Assembly (NCBI RefSeq): GCF_900112235.1
Contig: NZ_FOLH01000001.1
Location: 248,001-312,000, forward strand
Origin: Marinospirillum celere
GTDB taxonomy: Bacteria; Pseudomonadota; Gammaproteobacteria; Pseudomonadales; Halomonadaceae
DNA: 64,000 nucleotides
Reading direction: 5' to 3'
Shown here one piece after another: positions 20,802-28,537 of this stretch (position 1 is its first letter; every line of letters starts with the position of its first letter). A program made the position numbers and the translations under genes. Below the pieces are notes generated by a model that was given only the letters and a program-made list of their open reading frames with translations, searched no databases and was not told the DNA's origin.

Positions 20802-21085
20802 GAGTGCTGACAGAAATATTCCGTAGTCCCCGCCAGGACGAAATGTATCTTTATGTCGATAAAAAGCGGGGCCTAAAGGATTTGCCCGAAACCCTGATGG
20901 AACATTTTGGCAAGCCTGAAGCGGTGATGACTTTGTTATTGACTCCAGAGCGTAAGCTGGCCCGCGTCGAAGCTAAGGAAGTATGCAAGGCGCTTGTCAG
21001 CAAGGGCTATTATCTGCAAATGCCTCCCGCAAAAGAAGAGTATTTGCTGGATCTGTACCGCGCACCAACGGAAGCCCGTTACTGA
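20798..21085 (+). CDS. ycgL: YcgL family protein
   Basis: This conserved 95-aa protein of the YcgL (DUF709) family, function not established, has the family stretches EMYLYVDKKRGLKDLPE, HFGKPE and MPPAKEEYLLDLYR. It overlaps rnd (ATGA) and shares one base with the ycgN start. The rnd-ycgL-ycgN order is the one seen in pseudomonads, from memory. Confidence 0.92.
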   Translation: MRVLTEIFRSPRQDEMYLYVDKKRGLKDLPETLMEHFGKPEAVMTLLLTPERKLARVEAKEVCKALVSKGYYLQMPPAKEEYLLDLYRAPTEARY

Positions 21086-21528
21086 TGCGCGAGAAGTTCT
21101 GGACGCTGCCTTTGCAAGAGCTGACATCAGCAGAATGGGAAGCTCTTTGTGATGGCTGTGGACGCTGCTGCTTGCACAAGTTGCAGGACGAAGAGGATGA
21201 TCGGGTTTATTATACGGATGTTGCCTGCAGGCTTTTTGATCCAGCCAGCTGCCAATGCAGTAATTATGCTTTAAGGTTGAAGCAGGTGCCGGACTGCATG
21301 TCGATACGCGATGAAGGTGAGGAAGTTTTTCAGTTTTTACCATCAAGTTGTGCGTATCGTCTCCGATATGAAGGAGAGCCCCTGCCTTTTTGGCATCCGT
21401 TGGTTAGCAAAAATGACCAAGCTATGCGTTTGGCTGGAATCAGCGTTCAGCAGCGCGTGGTTTGTGAAACGAGCCTGGATGCAGATGCTGATCTTGAAGA
21501 AAGGATTATTCACTGGGTTGTAGCTTGA
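21085..21528 (+). CDS. ycgN: YcgN family cysteine-cluster protein (UPF0260)
   Basis: This 147-aa protein is rich in cysteine. CDGCGRCCLHKL near the N-terminus, then CRLFDPASCQCSNYALRLKQVPDC and SCAYR, form the YkgJ/YcgN-type cluster thought to bind zinc or an iron-sulfur cluster; the activity is unknown. I placed the start at the ATG at 21085, whose A is the last base of the ycgL TGA. The longer frame upstream is only ycgL in another frame. Confidence 0.93.
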   Translation: MREKFWTLPLQELTSAEWEALCDGCGRCCLHKLQDEEDDRVYYTDVACRLFDPASCQCSNYALRLKQVPDCMSIRDEGEEVFQFLPSSCAYRLRYEGEPLPFWHPLVSKNDQAMRLAGISVQQRVVCETSLDADADLEERIIHWVVA

Positions 21529-21633
21529 AATGCCTAGTAAAAAAGATTACAGCCTGTTTCTTTTATTATTCGGCTGATGTCTCTAGTATGAACAACTTAC
21601 ACTTACTTGATCTAAATGCGAAAAAATTAACTC

Positions 21634-22011
21634 ATGGAAAGTCTTGTACTCCTTAGCTGGCTTGCCTACTTACTCTGTGGCCTCCTGCTGCTGCTTGCCA
21701 GTTGGAAGTTGCTTTACTGGCTTCCCTTTGGCGTGAAAAGCAGTATATTTTTGTCACAGGTCGCGATCCTGGTTATCCCTGCGCCTGTTGTTAACGAGGC
21801 TTTAGCTCCAGCGTTTATTGTTGTTGTCTTGGATCTGCTTTCAGGTGTCCCTGCCAGTATTTGGGTTGAAAAAGCGTTACCCTTGATTTTGGCATTGGTT
21901 GCCGCCTGGCCTTTGGGGCTTGCCTGGGGTTGGATAAAAGCGAAACGTGAAACGAGCCAAGTAGAACAAAAATCTGAAGCTGATGAAGAAGATGCTTCCC
22001 AAACCAACTGA
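21634..22011 (+). CDS. Small membrane protein of unknown function
   Basis: I do not recognise this 125-aa protein. It has three hydrophobic segments (about residues 5-27, 37-60 and 80-103), with a short WLPFGVKSS loop between the first two. A charged cytoplasmic-type tail (KRETSQVEQKSEADEEDA) ends the protein. It is separated from ycgN by 105 bp and followed after 33 bp by another membrane protein gene, so the two probably belong to one transcript. No Cys, His or other catalytic pattern stands out. Confidence 0.7.
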   Translation: MESLVLLSWLAYLLCGLLLLLASWKLLYWLPFGVKSSIFLSQVAILVIPAPVVNEALAPAFIVVVLDLLSGVPASIWVEKALPLILALVAAWPLGLAWGWIKAKRETSQVEQKSEADEEDASQTN

Positions 22012-22044
22012 ATGAATATAACCAGTAAACACAGGAACTGAGTA

Positions 22045-22707
22045 ATGGTCGGATTTGTAATTATCTTAACCCTGGTCATGTTGATTGCCGGCGTCTTTGG
22101 CGGCCTGATTAACTTCTATCTTTTGAATCAGAATAACAAAGACACCACCGGGATGCTGCGGTGCGTTGTAGTGGGTGTCGGTGCTGCCTTTCTGGTTCCC
22201 GTTGTTTTGGATTTGATTGGCAGCAGTATTATTAGCCAAAGTCAGTCTGATCCAGGCCAACTACTTATCTATACGGGCCTTTGCTTGATCGCAGCCATCG
22301 CTTCGCGCGTTGTTGTGACCAATAGCCAGGATCGTGTTCGTATGGCCGCTGAAGCAGCCAAGGCAGATGTTGAAAATCTGCAAGTACAGCTGCGCCAACT
22401 TCAGAACAGCCTACAGCCATTGATAGAAACTGAAACGGAAATGGAAACCACACGTGAAGAGGAATCCGAGATTATGGATAGCCTTGACGTGGCAGCAACT
22501 CAGGTGCTGAAAGCCCTGGGTACTGGCCGTTATATTTTCCGTACTCAGGAAAGCCTACTCAATGAATTGGATATGCCTGAACAGGATGTCATGAAATCCT
22601 TGCAGATTCTTGCTGGTAAAGGCTTGGCAGGTAAGGTCAATTCTGAATGGGGCCTGCGCTGGCACCTGAGTGAACGTGGACGTCGCCTGGCAGAAGCCAG
22701 CGTATAA
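22045..22707 (+). CDS. Three-TM protein with coiled coil and C-terminal winged-helix-like region
   Basis: This 220-aa protein has three helices in the first 95 residues (LVMLIAGVFGGLINFYLL; CVVVGVGAAFLVPVVLDLIG; LLIYTGLCLIAAIASRVVV). A heptad-rich stretch follows (about 100-130), and then an acidic linker and a helical region (about 145-215) with an end that looks winged-helix-like (LAGKGLAGKVNSEWGLRWHLSERGRRLAE). The 3TM part resembles what I recall of the 'YEATS-associated' three-TM family; this is uncertain. It may be a membrane sensor or scaffold. It is followed by a secreted VWA protein gene after 39 bp. Confidence 0.6.
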   Translation: MVGFVIILTLVMLIAGVFGGLINFYLLNQNNKDTTGMLRCVVVGVGAAFLVPVVLDLIGSSIISQSQSDPGQLLIYTGLCLIAAIASRVVVTNSQDRVRMAAEAAKADVENLQVQLRQLQNSLQPLIETETEMETTREEESEIMDSLDVAATQVLKALGTGRYIFRTQESLLNELDMPEQDVMKSLQILAGKGLAGKVNSEWGLRWHLSERGRRLAEASV

Positions 22708-22746
22708 GACTAAAGTGAAGTATCTGCTTCACTCTGGGGGAAAGCG

Positions 22747-24753
22747 ATGCCTGGATGGAAAATAATGAAAAAAATCTTCTTGCTGCTGATCTGTCTCAAC
22801 CTGCTGATTGTTGGCAAGCTGCAGGCAGCTGAACAAACCGACGTGCGTTTGGTGGTCGACATATCAGGCAGCATGAACTGGACGGACCCGAACAACCTTC
22901 GCATTCCCGCAACTCACATGTTGATAGACCTGCTTTCGGAAGGAACTCAAGCAGGCATCTGGACTTTTGCCCGCCAGGTTAACATGCTGGTCACCCACGC
23001 GCAGGTGGATGAGGCTTGGCGTGAAGGGGCCAGGATTGAAGCTGAAAAAATCAACTCAGTTGGTCTCTATACCCATATTGATAGAGCTATCGAAACGGTA
23101 ACCTGGGATGCCGGCTGGGATGTCGACCGTGAACGACACATTATTCTGCTCTCAGATGGGTTGGTCGATATTTCTCAAGCGGAAACTGAGCGGGAGCGCA
23201 GCCGAGAAAACCAGGAATCCCGTGATTACCTCTTGCGTGAGCGTCTACCTCGTCTGGTTGAGGCTGGGTATACCTTGCATACCCTGGCGCTATCTGATGA
23301 AGCTGATCACGACCTGATGGCTACCCTGGCACAACGCAGTGGTGGTTTGCACGCGATTGCCTATGAAGCTGAAGATTTGATGCCGTTACTGTTGCAGATC
23401 TTGAACCGTATGGTGGATCGAGATCAGGTTCCTTTAGATGGGGATCGTTTCAGTATCGATTCCTTGATCAGTGAGTTTACCGTACTCGTTTTTCACCAGG
23501 AAGACGCCGAGGTAGTACTAAGAAGTCCAGATGGAGAAGCCTATACTGCATCCTCCTCCTCTGACCAGGTTCGCTGGCATAGTAATTCACGCTATACGCA
23601 AATTACGGTTGACGAACCTGCAGCGGGTACTTGGCAAATAGAAACCCCGGCTCATCCGGATAACAGGGTGACGGTGGTTTCAGATTTGAAACTGCGTACC
23701 AATGGCTTTCCAGCAACGGTTTATCGCGGCTTCCCTGACAAGCAACAAAACCTACAGGCCTGGTTTACTGAAGAGGGTCAAAGGGTCGATCGGAGAGAAT
23801 TTTTACGCCTCTTGAATGCGGAAATTCGGCACCATCAGGGCGACCTTTTGTTGACTGAGCAAAGCATGAGCTTTAATGAAGGCAGCTATGATTTCCGTGG
23901 CAGCTTGACTGAATTCACCGAGCTAGGTGAGCAGCAGGTTACCATCCTTGTGGATGGCAATACCTTCCAGCGCCAGGTCAGGCATAGTTTTAACGTTCAG
24001 GATGTCGTAGCTGCTTATCTGCAACTTCCGGAAGATGGTGGCATTCCTCGGGTTATTTTGCGTGCTCAGCATCCAGAGCTAGATCCGGCTGAAGTTGGCT
24101 TCACAGTCTCGGCTAATGCTGCCGCCCAGCCGGTTCGCTATCGCGGTGATGGTGAATGGGTTGTGGACTTGAGAAACCTGGAACCTGATCAGGACTACGA
24201 AATCGAGGTAGAGGTAGAAGGTGAGCTCAGAGGCGAAAGACTGAGTGTTGAACTGCCACCCTTGTTCCTGGAAGCAGGAAGCCTTCGTACTCTTGACCGT
24301 CAGGTTGAAGAGCTGACAGAAGAGTTGCCAGCCTTTGTCCAGCCGATAGAACCCCGTTTGCTGCCACCGGTTCTACCGCTTCCAGAACAGCCAGTGACTG
24401 AAGTCCGGCCTACTGAAGCACCAACGCCTGAGCCTTTAGAGCCGATGCCTGAACCAGAACCCCAGGCTGAACCTGAACCTCAGCCAGAAGCGGAGGCAAG
24501 CGAACGCAGCTTGTTTGAGTTGGATTTCTCACCCATACGTAGCTGGGATGATCCACGGATGCTTTGGGTTTATGTGGCCCTGGGGATTGCCAATATCCTC
24601 TTGTTTGCTTTTGCGTTCATCATGTATCGAGGTTTTGTAAAACGCCGCCAGCGTCGTCATGATGCTCGTGAACATGATGATGAAGAGGGGCCGGAGATAG
24701 ACGATCTTGAATTTGATCTTGATGATGAGCTGGAAACCGATCTGCAACGCTAA
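22747..24753 (+). CDS. Membrane-anchored VWA-domain protein (TIGR03503-like)
   Basis: A signal peptide (ending about residue 28, KLQAA) is followed by a VWA domain with an intact MIDAS start DISGSMN (D38, S40, S42) and LLSDGLVDIS downstream. Two or three beta-rich domains cover about 230-510, and a Pro/Glu repeat (EPEPQAEPEPQPEAEA) leads to a single helix near residues 620-642. A cytoplasmic basic patch (KRRQRRHD) and a strongly acidic tail complete it. The topology is therefore periplasmic adhesion-type domain, anchor, short acidic tail. VWA proteins of this layout are known in marine gammaproteobacteria, but their role is unknown to me. The start has a good GGGGGA site. Confidence 0.75.
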   Translation: MPGWKIMKKIFLLLICLNLLIVGKLQAAEQTDVRLVVDISGSMNWTDPNNLRIPATHMLIDLLSEGTQAGIWTFARQVNMLVTHAQVDEAWREGARIEAEKINSVGLYTHIDRAIETVTWDAGWDVDRERHIILLSDGLVDISQAETERERSRENQESRDYLLRERLPRLVEAGYTLHTLALSDEADHDLMATLAQRSGGLHAIAYEAEDLMPLLLQILNRMVDRDQVPLDGDRFSIDSLISEFTVLVFHQEDAEVVLRSPDGEAYTASSSSDQVRWHSNSRYTQITVDEPAAGTWQIETPAHPDNRVTVVSDLKLRTNGFPATVYRGFPDKQQNLQAWFTEEGQRVDRREFLRLLNAEIRHHQGDLLLTEQSMSFNEGSYDFRGSLTEFTELGEQQVTILVDGNTFQRQVRHSFNVQDVVAAYLQLPEDGGIPRVILRAQHPELDPAEVGFTVSANAAAQPVRYRGDGEWVVDLRNLEPDQDYEIEVEVEGELRGERLSVELPPLFLEAGSLRTLDRQVEELTEELPAFVQPIEPRLLPPVLPLPEQPVTEVRPTEAPTPEPLEPMPEPEPQAEPEPQPEAEASERSLFELDFSPIRSWDDPRMLWVYVALGIANILLFAFAFIMYRGFVKRRQRRHDAREHDDEEGPEIDDLEFDLDDELETDLQR

Positions 24754-24775
24754 GCTTTCAGGAGGCTGCCGCTGA

Positions 24776-25582
24776 ATGTGTGAACTCCTGGGAATGAGTG
24801 CAAATGTGCCGACGGACATTACCTTTAGCATGGCTGGCTTTTTACGTCGCGGGGGGGCAACAGGCCCTCACCGTGATGGCTGGGGCGTTGCCTTCTATGA
24901 AAATGAAGGCTATCGGGAATTCCGTGATCCTCATCCATCTATAGAGTCACCTGTGGCCCGGTTAATGCTGGATTATCCGATTAAAAGCAGGATTGTCATC
25001 AGCCATATCCGCCAAGCCAATGTCGGCGAAGTGAACCTGAGTAACACCCATCCTTTTTCACGTGAGCTTTGGGGGCGTAACTGGTGTTATGCTCATAATG
25101 GTCAGCTCACTGGGTTTCGTCAGGAATTGCCATTAAGCTTTTATCTGCCGGTAGGAACGACTGACAGTGAATGGGCTTTTTGCTGGTTGCTGGGTGAAAT
25201 TCGTCGCCAGTACCCAGAGCCCCCTGAAGACCCTTCGGCGCTTCAGGAATTGATTCACCAGTCTTGTGAAAAGTTAAGGAGTCTGGGTGTTTTCAACCTG
25301 CTGTTTTCAGACAGCCAACACCTCTATGCCTACTGCTCAACCAAACTGGCCCATATTACCCGGCGGGCTCCCTTTGGGCCGGCGCTGCTCAAGGATACTG
25401 AGTTGGAAGTGGATTTTTCTGCTTGCACCACGCCTAGAGATGTTGTCAGTGTTCTGGCTACTGAGCCGCTAACCACCAATGAAACCTGGCATATCATGCA
25501 GCCAGGAGAAATGGTTGTATTCAAAGATGGCGAAGTGATAACAGAACGCTTTAGTCATTCTTCGCCTTCAATCAGAGTTTGA
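24776..25582 (+). CDS. Class II glutamine amidotransferase (YafJ type)
   Basis: This is an Ntn-hydrolase fold with the nucleophilic cysteine at position 2 (MCELLGMSANVP). Other glutaminase elements are HRDGWGVAFYE, SHIRQANVGEVNLSNTHPF and CYAHNGQLTGF. Its 268 aa match E. coli YafJ, a putative amidotransferase without a fused synthase domain. The acceptor is unknown. It follows the VWA gene by 22 bp and is likely in the same operon; its relation to the VWA/MoxR proteins is unclear. Confidence 0.9.
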   Translation: MCELLGMSANVPTDITFSMAGFLRRGGATGPHRDGWGVAFYENEGYREFRDPHPSIESPVARLMLDYPIKSRIVISHIRQANVGEVNLSNTHPFSRELWGRNWCYAHNGQLTGFRQELPLSFYLPVGTTDSEWAFCWLLGEIRRQYPEPPEDPSALQELIHQSCEKLRSLGVFNLLFSDSQHLYAYCSTKLAHITRRAPFGPALLKDTELEVDFSACTTPRDVVSVLATEPLTTNETWHIMQPGEMVVFKDGEVITERFSHSSPSIRV

Positions 25583-25652
25583 GTGCTCCCCTTGCAGCGG
25601 GGTAGACTCTCCACGAATTTCCATCCGTTTACTCTAGGACTTAGACGAAATT

Positions 25653-26498
25653 ATGCAATTTACCGGTACTGATAACTACGTAGCGACAGAAGAGCTTCAA
25701 GTGGCTGTTAATGCAGCCAAAACCCTGCAGCGCCCTCTGCTGATCAAAGGTGAGCCAGGAACGGGTAAAACCCTGCTGGCTGAAGAAGTGGCTGCGGCTC
25801 TTGATATGCCACTGATCACCTGGCATATCAAGTCGACCACCAAGGCGCAGCAAGGCCTCTACGAGTATGATGCAGTCTCTCGCCTGAGAGATTCCCAATT
25901 AGGTACTGATAAGGTACATGACATCAGTAACTACATTGTACCTGGCAAGCTGTGGGAAGCTTTTACCAGCGAAAAGCCAGCAGTGCTTCTGATCGATGAG
26001 ATTGACAAAGCCGATATTGAATTTCCCAACGATCTTTTGCTGGAACTGGATCGTATGGAATTCTATGTTTATGAAACCCAGCAGACGGTGAAAGCGCATC
26101 AGCGTCCCTTGGTTATCATTACTTCCAACAACGAAAAAGAACTTCCAGATGCTTTTTTACGGCGTTGCTTCTTCCACTACATTCGCTTCCCAGATAAAGA
26201 AACCATGAAGCAGATCGTGGAAGTTCATTTTCCTCAGGTTCAGCAAAAACTGGTACAAAAGGCGTTGGAAGTTTTTTATGACCTGCGTGATGTGCCTGGT
26301 ATCAAGAAAAAACCCAGTACCTCTGAATTGGTGGATTGGATTAAATTGTTAATGGCTGATGACCTGGCTCGTGAAGTCCTGCTTGAGAAGGACTCAGCCA
26401 GCGCTGTGCCTCCTTTGTGCGGTGCCCTGGTAAAGAATGAACAGGATGCCAGCCTGTTGGAGCGGTTGGCATTTATGATGCGGCGTCAAAATCGCTGA
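25653..26498 (+). CDS. MoxR-family AAA+ ATPase
   Basis: This is an AAA+ chaperone-like ATPase of 281 aa with Walker A KGEPGTGKTLLAEEVA (about residues 30-45), Walker B LLIDEIDKADIEFPNDLL, sensor 1 (ITSNNEKELPDAFLRRC, containing the arginine finger) and a C-terminal lid. MoxR ATPases typically act with VWA partners to insert cofactors or assemble complexes. The VWA gene at 26676 is the evident partner. A structured gap of 177 bp separates them. Confidence 0.92.
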   Translation: MQFTGTDNYVATEELQVAVNAAKTLQRPLLIKGEPGTGKTLLAEEVAAALDMPLITWHIKSTTKAQQGLYEYDAVSRLRDSQLGTDKVHDISNYIVPGKLWEAFTSEKPAVLLIDEIDKADIEFPNDLLLELDRMEFYVYETQQTVKAHQRPLVIITSNNEKELPDAFLRRCFFHYIRFPDKETMKQIVEVHFPQVQQKLVQKALEVFYDLRDVPGIKKKPSTSELVDWIKLLMADDLAREVLLEKDSASAVPPLCGALVKNEQDASLLERLAFMMRRQNR

Positions 26499-26531
26499 TT
26501 CTGCTTTGAGGTTTCTCGGCCGTACACTTTA

Positions 26532-26646
26532 GGCGCTTACGGCAAGGTTGCCTGTGCAAGCAAAGCCATGAAGGCGCAGCGCGGGAATTCAGGCTTGGAT
26601 GGCCTGACTGACCGATAAAACAGGCTGCCTTGCCAAAGTAAGTGCC
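26532..26646 (+). other. Long imperfect hairpin upstream of the VWA gene
   Basis: The two flanks pair through three blocks: GGCGCTTAC (26532-26540) with GTAAGTGCC (26638-26646), GGCAAGG (26541-26547) with CCTTGCC (26628-26634), and GCCTG (26550-26554) with CAGGC (26621-26625). Inside lie smaller hairpins such as TCAGGC/GCCTGA. No U-tract follows, so it is not a terminator. It ends 30 bases before an ATG that lacks a Shine-Dalgarno sequence. It could be a structured leader RNA or a small repeat element. Confidence 0.5.
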
Positions 26647-26675
26647 AGCAATAACTCCCTATTTGGTTTGCTATT

Positions 26676-27851
26676 ATGTTGATTGATTTTTTCCAGGAAG
26701 TCCGAGCAGCAGGGGTTCCAGCAACGCCTCGTGAATTGCTGGATCTAGTGCGTGCGCTTGAAGCAGACTTGGTTTTTGCTGATGAAGAAGACTTTTACTT
26801 GTTGGCGCGTACCTGCCTGGTCAAGGATGAAAAGTATTATGATCGTTTTGATCTGGCTTTCTCCAGCTATTTTCAAGGCATAGGCAGCCTTGATGAGCTT
26901 CTGGAAAAAGTGATCCCGGATGACTGGCTACGTAAAACTTTCGAGAAGTATTTAAGCGACGAAGAAAAAGAAAAAATCAAAAGTCTGGGTAGCTTGGAAA
27001 AACTGATGGATGAGTTTAAAAAGCGCCTTGAAGAGCAGGAAAAGCGCCATGCTGGCGGTAATAAATGGGTGGGCACAGGTGGCACTTCACCCTTTGGCCA
27101 CAGTGGCTACCATCCTGAAGGTATACGCGTTGGTGGTGAGTCGAAAAACCGCCGGGCAGTGAAGGTATGGGAAAAACGCGAGTTTCGTAATCTGGACGAT
27201 TCGCAAAGCCTGGGAAATCGCAATATCCAAGTCGCCCTCAAGCGCCTGCGCCAGTTTGCGCGAACCGGTGCCAATGAAGAACTGGATTTGGACGGAACCA
27301 TCAAGGCAACGGCACGTAATGCAGGCCACCTGGACCTTAAAATGGTGCGTGAAAAGCATAATTCAGTGAAAGTACTTCTTTTGCTGGATGTTGGTGGCTC
27401 TATGGATGATCATATTGAAATGCTGGAAGAGCTGTTCACTGCCTGCCGAACAGAGTTTAAGCACCTGGAACATTACTATTTTCATAATTGCCTTTATGAA
27501 TCCGTATGGAAGGATAATAACCGCCGTTTCAATGAGCGCACACCCACCGTGGATTTACTGCACAAGTATGGGCCGGATTACAAAGTTATCTTTGTGGGTG
27601 ATGCCTCCATGTCACCCTATGAAGTGGCTATGCCAGGTGGCAGCGTTGAGCATTTTAATGAAGAGCCGGGACAGGCTTGGATCAAACGGGTCACGGATAC
27701 TTGGGATAAGGTTGTCTGGCTGAACCCTGTACCTCGTAAATATTGGGAATATACACAATCCATCGGTATGTTGCGCCAGCTGATGGGCGACCGTATGTAT
27801 CCACTAACTTTGGAAGGGCTGGATGCTGCCATGCGTGAGCTGGTTAAGTGA
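26676..27851 (+). CDS. CoxE-like VWA-domain protein, MoxR partner
   Basis: This 391-aa cytoplasmic protein (no signal peptide) opens MLIDFFQEVRAAGVPATPRELLDLV, as usual for the family. A central basic linker follows, then a C-terminal VWA domain from about residue 225. Its MIDAS start reads LLLDVGGSMDDH, that is DxGGS instead of DxSxS; I recall this as a common variant in this subfamily, so metal binding may still occur. It lies downstream of the MoxR ATPase gene and its stop overlaps the next GTG start. No ribosome-binding site precedes the ATG. The pair may remodel or load a metal into an unknown enzyme. Confidence 0.85.
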   Translation: MLIDFFQEVRAAGVPATPRELLDLVRALEADLVFADEEDFYLLARTCLVKDEKYYDRFDLAFSSYFQGIGSLDELLEKVIPDDWLRKTFEKYLSDEEKEKIKSLGSLEKLMDEFKKRLEEQEKRHAGGNKWVGTGGTSPFGHSGYHPEGIRVGGESKNRRAVKVWEKREFRNLDDSQSLGNRNIQVALKRLRQFARTGANEELDLDGTIKATARNAGHLDLKMVREKHNSVKVLLLLDVGGSMDDHIEMLEELFTACRTEFKHLEHYYFHNCLYESVWKDNNRRFNERTPTVDLLHKYGPDYKVIFVGDASMSPYEVAMPGGSVEHFNEEPGQAWIKRVTDTWDKVVWLNPVPRKYWEYTQSIGMLRQLMGDRMYPLTLEGLDAAMRELVK

Positions 27852-28537
27852 CTCGGGTTCTTGATATCTTGCCAGAAAACCCTCAGGGCAAAGACTTCCT
27901 GGTAGGCGACCTTCATGGCTACCTTGATGAACTGCTAGAGAAACTTAACATCAGTGGATTTGACCCTTCGTGCGATCGTTTGCTTGCTGTGGGCGACTTG
28001 ATTGATCGTGGACCCGATTCTTTGGGTTGTTTGGAATTGCTCAAGGAGCCCTGGTTTTTTTCCGTTCAGGGTAATCATGAGCGCTTTTTAGTTGCCAGTA
28101 TGGCCGGTGACACGGATGCTCAATTAATCTGGCTGCTTAATGGCGGGCGCTGGAGCAAGCACTACTCGGAAGCTAGGTTGCTGGAAGCCGCTGAGTTGAT
28201 AGAAGATAAAATGCCTTTGGCGTTTGAGTTGGGTTTCAAGGCCCAGCGTTTGGGCATCGTGCATGCAGAAGTACCCGAAGATGATTGGAATATCTTAAGA
28301 TCCTGGCAAGGGCCACCTGATGCCAGCCTCTTGGAGTTTACGACCTGCCGACGCACACGCCTGCGGGTCGGGTTACAAAACCCAGTGAGTAATATAGACC
28401 AGGTTTTTTGTGGGCATTCCTTGGTTGAGCAACCCCTAACCTTGGGTAATGTGCACTACCTGGAAACAGGAATTTGTGCCTCTCAGCTAGGTGGCTATCT
28501 GACACTTATTGAGGCGCGTGATTTGCTGCTTCCCTGA
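27848..28537 (+). CDS. PPP-type metallophosphatase (PrpA/PrpB-like)
   Basis: This 229-aa protein has the full PPP motif set: GDLHGYLDELLEKL, GDLIDRGPDSLGCL, GNHERF and a late FCGHS histidine. Relatives are protein phosphatases (phage lambda PP, PrpA/PrpB) or Ap4A hydrolases. The short length favours PrpA/B-type. The GTG start overlaps the VWA stop (GTGA), so it is translationally coupled to the VWA protein. Its 3' end overlaps the convergent MFS gene by 32 bases. Confidence 0.88.
   Translation: MTRVLDILPENPQGKDFLVGDLHGYLDELLEKLNISGFDPSCDRLLAVGDLIDRGPDSLGCLELLKEPWFFSVQGNHERFLVASMAGDTDAQLIWLLNGGRWSKHYSEARLLEAAELIEDKMPLAFELGFKAQRLGIVHAEVPEDDWNILRSWQGPPDASLLEFTTCRRTRLRVGLQNPVSNIDQVFCGHSLVEQPLTLGNVHYLETGICASQLGGYLTLIEARDLLLP

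Noticed and set aside
27380-27420. Broken MIDAS motif in the CoxE-like VWA protein
   Set aside because: DVGGS replaces DxSxS, but I recall this variant as usual for this MoxR-linked subfamily, so it is not treated as a defect.
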